A stretch of 64,000 nt of DNA from Collinsella sp. TM10-22. Its GTDB lineage: Bacteria; Actinomycetota; Coriobacteriia; Coriobacteriales; Coriobacteriaceae. Below the pieces are notes generated by a model, which saw nothing but the letters and a program-made list of their open reading frames with translations, did no database searches and had not been told where the DNA came from. Positions within the stretch are counted from its first letter, which is position 1, and every line of letters begins with the position of its first letter. Shown here piece after piece: positions 1-9,767 of this stretch. The DNA is taken from positions 248,001 through 312,000 of the forward strand of contig NZ_QSOC01000003.1 of assembly GCF_003466125.1 (NCBI RefSeq), read 5' to 3'. The position numbers and the translations under genes are program-made.

Positions 1-35
1 GGAGGCCTCCGCGGCGATGCGGAGGCCTCCTTATT
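1..35. terminator. Perfect 12-bp hairpin, probable terminator
   Basis: Positions 1-12 and 19-30 form a perfect 12-bp stem with a 6-nt loop, followed on the plus strand by a short T-rich stretch. It lies 45 bp beyond the stop of the minus-strand ferredoxin gene, so it may end that transcript, a plus-strand gene left of the window, or both. The T-tract is short, so direction is unsure. Confidence 0.6.
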
Positions 36-74
36 GTGCACGGTGTACTTTTGAGTGTGCAAGTGGGGGAGTTG

Positions 75-260
75 TTACTCCTCGACGATCTCGGTGATCG
101 CGCCAGCGGGGCAAGCGTCCTGGCAAGCGCCACAGGCGACGCAGGAGTCCTCGTCAGCGACGGTAGCGACGTCCTGGAGCTCCAGAACGCCAGCGGGGCA
201 GGAGTCGACGCAAACGCCACAAGCGATGCACTCGTCGGCATCAATTACGGGATGAGCCAT
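75..260 (-). CDS. 2[4Fe-4S] ferredoxin
   Basis: A 61-aa soluble electron carrier. Two CxxCxxCxxxCP motifs are visible (CIACGVCVDSCP near residue 11 and CVACGACQDACP near residue 41), the standard ligands for two [4Fe-4S] clusters in clostridial-type ferredoxins. Length and acidic character (ending EIVEE) fit the family. The start at 260 is chosen because a purine-rich site (GAGAGGAAA) lies just upstream and the first cluster then sits about 10 residues in. An upstream start at 326 would add 22 residues unrelated to ferredoxins. It is monocistronic, with a hairpin beyond its stop. It probably serves fermentative redox enzymes; the partner cannot be told from context. Confidence 0.93.
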   Translation of the reverse strand: MAHPVIDADECIACGVCVDSCPAGVLELQDVATVADEDSCVACGACQDACPAGAITEIVEE

Positions 261-629
261 GGTAGTTTCCTCTCTGTTGACCGACGCTACAGGCGATGCG
301 CGTCGGTTTGATTCGGGCAAAAACATACCACGGGAGCGACCGTTTGCAATACCCTCTGGCCGGCATCTTCATACCGTTCGCCGAGTATGCCGCGGCTTAC
401 TAAAAAACACGCAGGTGGGGTCGCCGAGCTGCGCAAATGTTAGCTAAAGGTGACTCAAAATATTGAGCGATTGAGCAAGTATCCTGCCATTTGTGGACGG
501 GCTAGAAATGACATGCAGAGCTCCGGGACCCAAACCTCAGCCATCTCTACATAGATCTCAATAGATTTGCCGAGAACTCAAATAGCGCTTCTGCCTGCGA
601 TTTTGCGAACCTAAACTCTGAGCAATAAG

Positions 630-664
630 AAATCTTATATGAATTGACTTAGATTTTGTATATT
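630..664 (+). promoter_or_regulatory. dnaK promoter with HspR-type dyad
   Basis: Positions 630-656 form a dyad (AAATCT, 15-nt spacer, AGATTT) that recurs with the same spacing at 11966-11992 before clpB. A -10-like TATATT follows at 659-664. HspR of actinobacteria represses dnaK and clpB through HAIR elements (CTTGAGT-N7-ACTCAAG). This dyad is HAIR-like in position and general layout but diverges in sequence, so binding by the HspR encoded at 4645 is inferred. I see no gene or other structure in 261-629. Confidence 0.6.
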
Positions 665-765
665 CCGGTCCATAAGGGGATACACTACATCCTGAAAGAC
701 AAGCCGAAGCACCGCGCGACAGACCGCCGAGGCGGCGCAAACGCACAAGAGAGAGGGAATTTCTA

Positions 766-2655
<1,890 letters not shown>

Positions 2656-2657
2656 TC

Positions 2658-3500
2658 ATGTCCGACTGTAAAGCTCGCACGGAGGCGGCTGCCACCAGCG
2701 CCGCCCCCGTTGACTCTGAGGAGAAGGACGTGAAGATTCCCGTAGAGGCCGTAGACGATACCGAGGCCAACGAGGCCCCGGCCGCCGAGGCTGCCGAGAA
2801 CCAGGTAGAGGATTCCAACAAGGAGGCGACGATGACCGAGGACGAGATGGTGGAAGCCGCTATCCGCGCCGGTGAGGAAGCCGCCGACAACGACTTTAAG
2901 TTCAAGTTCGAGCAGGCCCAGAAGGAGCTTGCCGACGTTCGTCATGAGCTCGATGCTGCGGCAGAGGCTCAGAAGGCCGCCGAGGACAAGGCAAAGGACG
3001 CCACCGAGCGCACCGCCCGTCTGCAGGCCGACTGGGAGAACTTCCGTCGTCGCACCGCCAACGAGCGCATCGCCGAGCGCGAGCGCGCGACCGAGAAGCT
3101 CGTCACCGCGCTGCTGCCGGTGGTCGACGATATCGAGCGTGCGATCGACCATGCCCGCAGCCAGGAGCTTGCCGACGATTTTAAGCAGTTCGTCGACGGC
3201 GTCGATGCGGTGCATGCCAAGCTGCTCGATGTGTTTGCACACGAGGGCGTTGAGCCCATCGACCCCAAGGGCGAGGCGTTCGATCCGCTCGAGCACCAGG
3301 CCGTGGGTCGCGTCGAGGACGCGTCGCAGTACGACGAGACCGTCAACGACGTGTACCAGAAGGGCTACCGCATGGCGGACCGCATCCTGCGTTCCGCGAT
3401 GGTGACGGTGACCTACGGTGGCGAGAAGCGCCCCGCACCGGAGCCCGAAGCGGCGCCCGAGGATGCTGCGGCCGACACGGCCGAGAGCACCGAGGAGTAA
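2658..3500 (+). CDS. grpE: Nucleotide exchange factor GrpE
   Basis: GrpE releases ADP from DnaK. A long coiled-coil region (residues about 75-130, rich in Glu/Lys/Ala) is followed by the conserved segment with DWENFRRRT and the C-terminal beta domain ending the VYQKGYRMADRILR motif. From ATG 2658 it is 280 aa, longer than the usual 180-220, because of a roughly 58-residue acidic low-complexity N-terminus. A much stronger ribosome site (AAGGAGG) precedes an in-frame ATG at 2832, which would give a 222-aa protein of normal length. Either or both starts may be used. It is coupled to dnaK by a 2-bp gap, and a strong terminator follows directly. Confidence 0.95.
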   Translation: MSDCKARTEAAATSAAPVDSEEKDVKIPVEAVDDTEANEAPAAEAAENQVEDSNKEATMTEDEMVEAAIRAGEEAADNDFKFKFEQAQKELADVRHELDAAAEAQKAAEDKAKDATERTARLQADWENFRRRTANERIAERERATEKLVTALLPVVDDIERAIDHARSQELADDFKQFVDGVDAVHAKLLDVFAHEGVEPIDPKGEAFDPLEHQAVGRVEDASQYDETVNDVYQKGYRMADRILRSAMVTVTYGGEKRPAPEPEAAPEDAAADTAESTEE

Positions 3501-3505
3501 TTGAG

Positions 3506-3538
3506 AAGGGCCCCGGGGCAACACCCGGGGCCCTTTCT
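3506..3538 (+). terminator. Rho-independent terminator after grpE
   Basis: A perfect 12-bp GC-rich stem (3506-3517 with 3524-3535), a 6-nt loop and a short T-run. It separates dnaK-grpE from dnaJ, so dnaJ-hspR either depends on read-through or has its own promoter in the 70-bp gap. Confidence 0.85.
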
Positions 3539-3607
3539 GGCCTAGTGCCATATGACAGTATGAGCCGCCGCCCGTTGGACGGTGGATGAAACAGGAGAGG
3601 AGCTACG

Positions 3608-4573
3608 ATGGCTGCAGGCAAAACCTTCTATGACATCCTGGGCGTATCCAAGAGCGCCTCCGACAAAGAGATCAAGAGCGCGTTTCGCAAGCTCGCGCAA
3701 AAATATCACCCCGATGCCGGCGGCGACGAGGCCAAGTTCAAGGAGATCAGCGAGGCCTACGAGACGCTTTCGGACGAGAAGAAGCGCAAAGAGTACGACC
3801 AGATGCTCATGTTCGGCGGCATGCCGGGCGCGGGCGGCGCGTATAGCGGTGGCTACGGCGCCGGCGCGGGCGCCAGCGGCTGGGGTGATATCTTCGACAG
3901 CATCTTTAGCGGCAACGGCGCCTGGGGCAGCGATTGGGGCTCGGGCTTTGCCGGGGCCGCGGGTAATGCCGGTGCCGGCGCGGGCCGCAGTCGCGCGCGC
4001 AAGGGCGGCGACCTGTCGCTGACTGTCGACGTAACGGCCGAGGACGCATTCCGCGGCGTGACGCACAAGGTCACCTACCGCATTCCCTCGACGGGCGAGC
4101 AGCAGACCATCACGGTCTCGGTGCCTGCGGGCGCCGTGGATGGCGGCAAGCTGCGCTACAAGCGTCGCGGCGAGTACGGCGTCGCCGGCGGCGAGCGCGG
4201 CGACCTGGTCGTGACCACGCACGTGGAGGAGCACCCGCTGTTTAAGCGCAAGGGCGCCGATGTGACCATGGAGGTGCCGATTTCGGTCTACGAGGCGGCA
4301 CTCGGCTGCACGGTGGACGTGCCCACGCCCGGTGGCGCGACGGTTCGTCTGAAGGTGCCCGCGGGTACCCAGACGGGCAAGAAGTTCCGCTTTAAGGAAA
4401 TGGGCGCGCCCGACGTTAAGCACCGCGGCCGCACGGGTGCGCTGCTCGTCGAGATCAGGGTGCAGGTTCCCACGAACCTATCCGATGACGAGCGCGACGC
4501 GATGACCAAACTGCGCGAGGCCGACACGCGCGACTATCGCGAGAAGGTCAACCGTTACAAGGCGACGTACTAG
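3608..4573 (+). CDS. dnaJ: J-domain co-chaperone lacking the zinc-finger domain (DnaJ/CbpA type)
   Basis: A 321-aa DnaK co-chaperone. The J domain (residues 5-70) has the diagnostic HPD in KYHPDAGG. A Gly/Ala-rich linker spans about 72-135, and two C-terminal beta domains bind substrate (for example [10 protein letters not shown] and [18 protein letters not shown]). The four CxxCxGxG zinc repeats of classic DnaJ are absent, so this is a type II, CbpA-like protein. The position next to dnaK-grpE and hspR still makes it the cognate partner. ATG 3608 has GAGAGGAG upstream. It is followed 71 bp later by hspR. Confidence 0.93.
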   Translation: MAAGKTFYDILGVSKSASDKEIKSAFRKLAQKYHPDAGGDEAKFKEISEAYETLSDEKKRKEYDQMLMFGGMPGAGGAYSGGYGAGAGASGWGDIFDSIFSGNGAWGSDWGSGFAGAAGNAGAGAGRSRARKGGDLSLTVDVTAEDAFRGVTHKVTYRIPSTGEQQTITVSVPAGAVDGGKLRYKRRGEYGVAGGERGDLVVTTHVEEHPLFKRKGADVTMEVPISVYEAALGCTVDVPTPGGATVRLKVPAGTQTGKKFRFKEMGAPDVKHRGRTGALLVEIRVQVPTNLSDDERDAMTKLREADTRDYREKVNRYKATY

Positions 4574-4644
4574 GGCGCCTGTGTGCCCGCCCGCGTCCGC
4601 GGGCTTATGATGTAGACGTGCGAAACGGAAAGGGGTCAGGTAGC

Positions 4645-5061
4645 ATGGCCGAGGACAATAGGAACAAACCGCTGTACATGATCAGCGTGGCGGCTGAGCT
4701 GACCGGCATGCACCCGCAGACTCTGCGCGTCTACGAGTCCAAGGGCCTGGTGAACCCCCAGCGCTCGGGCGGCAACACGCGCCTGTATTCGCGTGCCGAT
4801 ATCGAGCGCCTGGAGCTCATCAACCAGCTGACCGATGAGGGCATCAACCTTGCCGGCGTGGTGCGCATTCTCGATATGAAGGAGCGTGCCGAGGAGCGCG
4901 AGCGCGAAAACGAGAAGCTCCGCGCCCGCGTGCGCCAGCTCGAGGACGAGCTGCACGAGTACAAGATGCAGAAGAAGATCACCGCACTGGCCCCGCGCGA
5001 TGGCTCGGTCAACCCCGAGCAAGTCATGCGCAAGTTACTGGGCACGGGCGGCGACCTGTAG
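4645..5061 (+). CDS. hspR: MerR-family heat-shock repressor HspR
   Basis: A 138-aa MerR-type regulator. The N-terminal winged HTH (residues 6-75) contains MHPQTLRVYESKGLVNPQR and GGNTRLYS, followed by a coiled coil rich in Arg/Glu (about 80-115). It has no cysteine-rich metal site. In actinobacteria this gene stands at the end of the dnaK-grpE-dnaJ group and represses dnaK and clpB with DnaK as co-repressor. The matching dyads before dnaK and clpB here fit that role. ATG 4645 is preferred because of AAAGGGG just upstream; a GTG at 4618 in the same frame is less likely. Confidence 0.9.
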   Translation: MAEDNRNKPLYMISVAAELTGMHPQTLRVYESKGLVNPQRSGGNTRLYSRADIERLELINQLTDEGINLAGVVRILDMKERAEERERENEKLRARVRQLEDELHEYKMQKKITALAPRDGSVNPEQVMRKLLGTGGDL

Positions 5062-5077
5062 TTCCGCCGGCGCCGCC

Positions 5078-5183
5078 GGGCACTCATTGGGGACGTACTT
5101 AAATGAGTGCCCACAGAATGAGAGTGGATAATCTCCCGTTTTTGGCCTATGTGCAGGCTCAAAGTGGGAGATTATCCACTCTC
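5078..5183. repeat. Tandem palindromes in the hspR-hydratase gap
   Basis: Two perfect inverted repeats lie side by side. 5078-5088 pairs with 5102-5112 (11 bp, 13-nt loop), and 5120-5137 pairs with 5166-5183 (18 bp, 28-nt loop). The first loop holds GGGGACGTACTTA, related to the GGGGACGTTCTT arms of the elements at 23580 and 27231. Two further GGGGACrTTCC traces lie at about 5201-5235. The apparent small ORF across this stretch is only the palindrome read through. 5236-5393 holds nothing recognisable beyond the hydratase start region. Confidence 0.75.
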
Positions 5184-5393
5184 GTCATTTCGGCACTTGG
5201 GGACGTTCCTTTTCTGCCGGCACTTGGGGACATTCCGTGCGCCAAACCCGTCTTCCCGCCCCCGGCTCGCCTTATGCTTTACTGAGATAAAGTGAACGCG
5301 CAGATTCGTAACCCACTCGCAACCGTTCTATGGCACGATATTGAACGAATGTATGCTATGCGCCCAAATCTTTTGGGCAGAGTGGGAGACAGT

Positions 5394-7694
5394 ATGGTCA
5401 AGCTGTACGAGGACGGCATCTACCTGCGCCGTGGCAGCGAGGTTGTGCCTGCGGCCGAGGCTGCTGAGCGCGGTATTACGCAGACGCCCGAGGATGCCAA
5501 GCGTGGCACCATCGCGTATTCGATTCTTCAGGCACACAATACGTCCGGCGACCCCGAGGCGCTCAAGATTCGCTTCGACGCCATGGCGAGCCACGACATC
5601 ACCTTCGTCGGCATCATCCAGACGGCGCGTGCCTCGGGCATGGAGCAGTTCCCGCTGCCCTACGTGCTTACCAACTGCCATAACTCGCTGTGCGCTGTGG
5701 GCGGCACCATCAACGAGGACGATCACGTCTTTGGCCTCTCTGCGGCCAAGAAGTACGGCGGCATCTTCGTCCCGCCGCACATCGCGGTCATCCACTCCTT
5801 TATGCGCGAGAACTTCGCCGGTTGTGGCAAGATGATTCTGGGTTCGGACTCGCACACCCGCTACGGCGCCCTGGGCACCATGGCCGTGGGCGAGGGCGGC
5901 GGCGAGCTGGCCAAGCAGCTGCTGCGCGACACCTACGACGTCGCTTATCCCGGTGTCGTTGCCATCTACCTCACGGGCGCCCCGCGTCCCGGCGTCGGCC
6001 CGCACGACGTGGCGCTCGCCATCATCCGCGCCGTCTTTGCTAAGGGCTACGTCAAGAACAAGGTCATGGAGTTCGTGGGCCCGGGTATCGCGAGCATGAC
6101 GACCGACTACCGCAACGGCGTCGACGTCATGACCACCGAGACCACCTGCCTTTCCTCCATCTGGGCAACCGACGAGGACACGCACGCGTTTTTGACCATG
6201 CACGGCCGCGGCGACGACTACCGCGAGCTCAAGCCCGCCGATGTTGCCTACTACGACGGCTGCGTCGAGGTCGACCTGTCGAGCATCAAGCCCATGATCG
6301 CGCTGCCGTTCCATCCTTCCAACGGCTTTGAGATTGACGAGCTCAACGAGAACCTCGAGGACATCCTGCACGAGGTGGAACTTGAGGCCGCCAAGATCGG
6401 CGAGGGCAAGACGCACTTTAGCCTGCTCGATAAGATCGTCGACGGCAAGCTGCACGTGCAGCAGGGCGTTATCGCCGGCTGCTCGGGCGGCAACTACGAC
6501 TCCGTGGTGCAGGCTGCCCGCGTGCTCAAGGGCGCCAATACCGGCTGCGGCGAGTTCTCGCTGTCGGTCTATCCCACAAGCCAGCCCGTGGCGCTTGAGC
6601 TCACGCGTCGCGGCTATATGTACGACCTCATGGAGGCCGGTGCGATCGTGCGCACGGCGTTCTGCGGTCCGTGCTTTGGCGCCGGCGACACGCCCGCCAA
6701 CAACGGGCTGTCCATCCGCCACACCACGCGCAACTTCCCCAACCGCGAGGGTTCCAAGCCGGGCAATGGCCAGCTGAGTGCCGTGGCCCTGATGGACGCC
6801 CGCTCCATTGCGGCGACCGCGGCCAACGGCGGCGTGCTCACTCCGGCGACCGATCTGCCCGAGGAGACTTGGGACGAGGCCTGCGAGTACACCTTCGACG
6901 ACGCTCCCTACAAGAAGCGCGTATACTGGGGCTTTGGCAAGGCCGAGCCTGCCGACGAGCTGGTCGAAGGTCCCAATATCAAGCCGTGGCCTGCGATGGA
7001 GCCGCTCGGCGACGACATTCTGCTCAAGGTGTGCTCCAAGATCATGGACCCGGTCACCACGACCGACGAGCTCATTCCCTCGGGCGAGACGAGCTCCTTC
7101 CGCTCCAACCCGCTGGGCCTGGCCGAGTTTACGCTCAGCCGCCGCGACCCTGCCTACGTGGGCCGCTCCAAGGAGGTTGACGCTGTGGAGAAGCGTCGCG
7201 TTGCCGGCGAGTCCGCGGGTGACCTGTCGGTGCTCGATGTCGAGCTTGCCGGTGTGTTTGAGGCGCTGGCCGGCGCGGGTGTCGCGGCCGATGCCAAGGC
7301 GACCGAGTTCGGTTCCATGATTTACGCCAAGAAGCCCGGCGACGGCAGCGCCCGCGAGCAGGCCGCGAGCTGCCAGCGCGTGATCGGCGGTCTGGCCAAC
7401 ATCGTCCACGAGTACGCCACCAAGCGCTATCGCTCCAACGTGATGAACTGGGGCATGGTGCCCTTCCAGATGGAGACGGAGCCCAACTTTGAGGTGGGCG
7501 ACTACGTCTTTGTGCCGGGTATCCGCGCCGCGCTCGATGGCGACCTGAAGAACATCGCCGCGTACGTAGTACGCGGCGATGGTGCGGTCGAGCAGATTGA
7601 GCTCTACATTGCCGATATGACGGCGGAGGAGCGTGCCATCGTCAAGGCCGGCTGTCTGATCAACTACAACAAGTTCAAGGCCGCTGCCGAGTAA
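5394..7694 (+). CDS. Aconitase-superfamily hydratase
   Basis: A 766-aa [4Fe-4S] hydro-lyase of the aconitase superfamily. Visible marks are [20 protein letters not shown], the cluster cysteines in [12 protein letters not shown] and [15 protein letters not shown], and the swivel-domain motif DGSAREQAA, equivalent to aconitase GSSREHAA. Length and spacing resemble the uncharacterised YbhJ-type hydratases more than classic AcnA (about 890 aa), so the substrate is uncertain; citrate/isocitrate is possible. ATG 5394 has GGGAG 5 nt upstream. An in-frame GTG at 5292 would add 34 residues of no obvious homology. It is monocistronic, followed by a long palindrome and a terminator. Confidence 0.88.
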   Translation: MVKLYEDGIYLRRGSEVVPAAEAAERGITQTPEDAKRGTIAYSILQAHNTSGDPEALKIRFDAMASHDITFVGIIQTARASGMEQFPLPYVLTNCHNSLCAVGGTINEDDHVFGLSAAKKYGGIFVPPHIAVIHSFMRENFAGCGKMILGSDSHTRYGALGTMAVGEGGGELAKQLLRDTYDVAYPGVVAIYLTGAPRPGVGPHDVALAIIRAVFAKGYVKNKVMEFVGPGIASMTTDYRNGVDVMTTETTCLSSIWATDEDTHAFLTMHGRGDDYRELKPADVAYYDGCVEVDLSSIKPMIALPFHPSNGFEIDELNENLEDILHEVELEAAKIGEGKTHFSLLDKIVDGKLHVQQGVIAGCSGGNYDSVVQAARVLKGANTGCGEFSLSVYPTSQPVALELTRRGYMYDLMEAGAIVRTAFCGPCFGAGDTPANNGLSIRHTTRNFPNREGSKPGNGQLSAVALMDARSIAATAANGGVLTPATDLPEETWDEACEYTFDDAPYKKRVYWGFGKAEPADELVEGPNIKPWPAMEPLGDDILLKVCSKIMDPVTTTDELIPSGETSSFRSNPLGLAEFTLSRRDPAYVGRSKEVDAVEKRRVAGESAGDLSVLDVELAGVFEALAGAGVAADAKATEFGSMIYAKKPGDGSAREQAASCQRVIGGLANIVHEYATKRYRSNVMNWGMVPFQMETEPNFEVGDYVFVPGIRAALDGDLKNIAAYVVRGDGAVEQIELYIADMTAEERAIVKAGCLINYNKFKAAAE

Positions 7695-7706
7695 CGTTGC
7701 TGTGCG

Positions 7707-7776
7707 CCCCGGACACACCTTTCCCTCGTGCTCACGCGCTTCGCGAGGGCCGCCCGAGGGAAAGGTGTGTCCGGGG
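7707..7776. repeat. 22-bp perfect inverted repeat
   Basis: Arms 7707-7728 and 7755-7776 pair perfectly over 22 bp around a 26-nt loop. It starts 12 bp after the hydratase stop. No T-run follows, so it may be an mRNA 3' stabiliser or an intergenic repeat rather than a simple terminator. The real terminator is at 7833. Confidence 0.8.
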
Positions 7777-7832
7777 CTACCGCGACGCTCTCGTTGGGTC
7801 TTGAGGGACGCTAATAAATAGACTTGCTTGAT

Positions 7833-7864
7833 GCCGCCCCTGTTATCGGGGCGGCTTCTTTTTG
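7833..7864 (+). terminator. Rho-independent terminator
   Basis: An 8-bp GC stem (GCCGCCCC at 7833-7840, GGGGCGGC at 7848-7855), a 7-nt loop, then a T-rich run. It ends the hydratase transcript. Confidence 0.85.
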
Positions 7865-7910
7865 TCGAAGCACCGCATTGGGGACGGGCGCCTTGGTGGT
7901 GTCCGAGGTT

Positions 7911-8047
7911 TATCTCAATCTGTAACAGGTGGACCTCTATTTGCCGAGTAGTTGTTACAGATTTAGATAAACGGGAGCTGCTGAACATTTCATCTCAATC
8001 TGTAACATCTGAGGTCCAAAACGGCAGCTAGATGTTATGGATCGAGA
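7911..8047. repeat. Palindrome pair of the TGTAACA/TGTTACA family, copy A
   Basis: Two dyads. 7911-7927 pairs with 7953-7969 (one mismatch in 17), and 7993-8010 pairs with 8030-8047 (three mismatches in 18). The core is TCTCAATCTGTAACA facing TGTTACAGATTnAGA. The pair, including the linker between the dyads, is closely matched at 11768-11903. Only repeats and no gene are visible in 7865-8191. Confidence 0.85.
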
Positions 8048-8069
8048 CAGTTGAGCGCCAGAGTCGAAA

Positions 8070-8104
8070 ACCACCACAAAAGGGCCTGTCCCTTTCGTGG
8101 TGGT
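8070..8104. repeat. ACCACCAC hairpin
   Basis: ACCACCACAAAAGGG at 8070-8084 faces CCCTTTCGTGGTGGT at 8090-8104 (one mismatch in 15, 5-nt loop). Related hairpins occur at 8872-8907 and 11648-11680, each close to a gene end or start. It may act as a terminator-like structure. Confidence 0.65.
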
Positions 8105-8191
8105 GGGGAGTGGACGGTTTCTTTTGGTGATAGTGTTAGCTGGCGGTATCATTAGCGCACGTCGCAGGTTTGTATTGTGAGGTGTTTTGCC

Positions 8192-8863
8192 GTGAGCCGT
8201 TCAACCCGTATTGGATTGATTGTCTTGGCGCTTGCGATCGCCGTGGTTGGCGCGGGCGTTGTCGGCATGGCATTGCTACCTGCTGCGGTGACGGAACCGG
8301 TGGTTAAGCCTGTGATTCAATCTATCGAACTTCTGACCGGCGACGACAAGCCCGAGACCATTACTGTTGATTTTGATGAGCAACCGGCTGCGCTGGGAAT
8401 TAGCAATTATCCGCGCATTCAGCTTGGGGCCATGCGCTATACCACGGATACAAGCCTGATCGATAGGGCGTCCGAGCTACTCAAGGGTAAAACCTTCAAG
8501 CGTTGGTATGGATATGCGTCCTATCGAGCAAAGGCGAACGACATGGTTGGCGGATACCGCTCGTCCATCGAGTTGGACACCACGAATGGCGCCAAGTTAT
8601 GTGATGTTTCGTACGATCCGGGCTACGAGGGCAATGAGGGTCCGAGCATCTACATCATGGACGGCGATGTCGCCTATGTCATGGAGGGCGACCAGACCGA
8701 GCTCAACGATTTTATGGGCAAGTGTATCCAAGATGCCTATAAACAGACCTGCTTACCCGACCCGCAGACTGCACGCGATAGTGGATCTGCCCGTACATGG
8801 CTGTTCGAGGATGAGATGCCCTGGAACGCCGAATCGGGAAGCACGGGTTCGGCGAAAGAGTAG
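8192..8863 (+). CDS. Membrane-anchored protein of unknown function
   Basis: About 223 aa. One N-terminal membrane segment (residues about 5-28, IGLIVLALAIAVVGAGVVG) is followed by an extracytoplasmic domain with no motif I recognise. The domain has many aromatic residues (KRWYGYASYRAK) and two cysteines near the C-terminus (CIQDAYKQTC). The topology suggests an anchored cell-surface or periplasm-facing protein. GTG 8192 is preferred because GAGGTG lies 7 nt upstream; an alternative GTG at 8177 adds five residues. It stands alone, before an ACCACCAC hairpin. No function is assigned. Confidence 0.75.
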   Translation: MSRSTRIGLIVLALAIAVVGAGVVGMALLPAAVTEPVVKPVIQSIELLTGDDKPETITVDFDEQPAALGISNYPRIQLGAMRYTTDTSLIDRASELLKGKTFKRWYGYASYRAKANDMVGGYRSSIELDTTNGAKLCDVSYDPGYEGNEGPSIYIMDGDVAYVMEGDQTELNDFMGKCIQDAYKQTCLPDPQTARDSGSARTWLFEDEMPWNAESGSTGSAKE

Positions 8864-8871
8864 AGAGCGCG

Positions 8872-8907
8872 ACCACCACAAAGGTGTCTGTTCCCTTCGT
8901 GGATGGT
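8872..8907. repeat. ACCACCAC hairpin, degenerate copy
   Basis: ACCACCACAAAGG at 8872 faces CCTTCGTGGATGGT ending at 8907, an imperfect stem. It follows the stop of the preceding gene by 8 bp and may help end its transcript. Confidence 0.5.
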
Positions 8908-8966
8908 GATTGCATGCGGGGTACCATGGGAATATTTCATGATTCAACTTTGATGGCGGGAGAGCA

Positions 8967-9518
8967 ATGGCTGGACAACTGACAAAGCGCGCGTTGGAAG
9001 ATTCTCTTAAGCGACTACTGCTTCAAAAGCCACTGACTAAGATCACCATCGCGGACCTCACTGAGGACTGCGGGGTCAGCCGCATGACGTTCTACTATCA
9101 CTTTCAGGACATCTACGACCTGGTTGAATGGGCATGTGAGGAAGACGCCGGCCGCGCGCTCGCCAACAACAAGACGGCCGATACCTGGCAGGTGGGCCTG
9201 GAAAACATCATGCTCGCGGTGCGCGACAACAAGCCCTTTATCATGAACGTCTATCACTGTGTGAGCGCCGAGCGCATCCAGCGTTTTCTGCAGCCCGTGA
9301 CATTCGACCTGATCGAAGGCGTGGTCGAAGAGCACGCCGCGGGCAAGAACATCTCACAAGGCGACAAGGACTTTCTGTCCCGCTTTTTCGCACATGCATT
9401 TATAGGTGTAATGCTCGACTGGATTGCCGCAGGCATGGCCGAGGACCCGAGCACAGTAGCCGAGCGCGTTTCCAAAATATGCGAAGGCCAGATTGACGCA
9501 GCGCTGGCGAGATTTTGA
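8967..9518 (+). CDS. TetR/AcrR-family transcriptional regulator
   Basis: A 183-aa one-component repressor. The HTH lies in residues 20-50 (ITIADLTEDCGVSRMTFYYHF), typical of TetR proteins, followed by an all-helical ligand domain with a DhaS/TetR_C-like pattern. It lies immediately upstream of the oleate hydratase gene on the same strand. Two inverted repeats stand in the intervening promoter region (9685-9704 and 9735-9759), so it most likely represses that gene, perhaps with a fatty acid as inducer (inferred). ATG 8967 follows GGGAGAG at good spacing. Confidence 0.88.
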   Translation: MAGQLTKRALEDSLKRLLLQKPLTKITIADLTEDCGVSRMTFYYHFQDIYDLVEWACEEDAGRALANNKTADTWQVGLENIMLAVRDNKPFIMNVYHCVSAERIQRFLQPVTFDLIEGVVEEHAAGKNISQGDKDFLSRFFAHAFIGVMLDWIAAGMAEDPSTVAERVSKICEGQIDAALARF

Positions 9519-9552
9519 CTATTTCACGTTGGAGCGCAAAGCGACCAAGTGC

Positions 9553-9627
9553 GTCATGCCGGGCCGGGTTTCGGTTTGGGAAGTTAGCGAAGCCCACTTC
9601 CCAAACCGAAACCCGGCCCGGCATGAC
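9553..9627. repeat. 32-bp perfect inverted repeat
   Basis: Arms 9553-9584 and 9596-9627 are perfectly complementary over 32 bp with an 11-nt loop. It lies 34 bp after the tetR stop. No T-run follows on either strand. It could block read-through from tetR into ohyA or be a repeated intergenic element; no second copy is in the window. Confidence 0.85.
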
Positions 9628-9684
9628 CTTGGGAGACCAAAGCCAAGCAGATTTGTACAATCCGCCCCCGTTGATTAAAAATCG

Positions 9685-9759
9685 TACAAGGTGACGATCT
9701 TGTATCGGCTAGGCTGCGTTGATCAGGGCAAAAGCTTGTTAACGAACTTCGTTAGCAAG
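9685..9759 (+). promoter_or_regulatory. Candidate TetR operators before ohyA
   Basis: Two dyads stand before ATG 9768: TACAAG-N8-CTTGTA at 9685-9704, and a near-perfect 25-bp palindrome at 9735-9759 centred on C9747 (TAACGAA-C-TTCGTTA with CTTG/CAAG outer arms). The second ends in the ribosome-binding site (AAGGAGG). Its 25-bp size and placement fit a TetR-family operator. Confidence 0.6.
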
Positions 9760-9767
9760 GAGGAACC

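Noticed and set aside
5078..5112. CIRCE element (HrcA operator), because of GCACTC...GAGTGC after the heat-shock genes
   Set aside because: The spacing between GCACTC and GAGTGC is 19 nt in place of the fixed CIRCE layout (TTAGCACTC-N9-GAGTGCTAA). The flanks do not match, and it lies after rather than before heat-shock genes.
5103..5285. A 60-aa ORF between hspR and the hydratase
   Set aside because: It reads through the palindromic repeats, has no ribosome site and no plausible composition.
9493..9678. A short ORF over the 32-bp hairpin
   Set aside because: Its sequence is the two hairpin arms read in turn, and it overlaps the tetR end.
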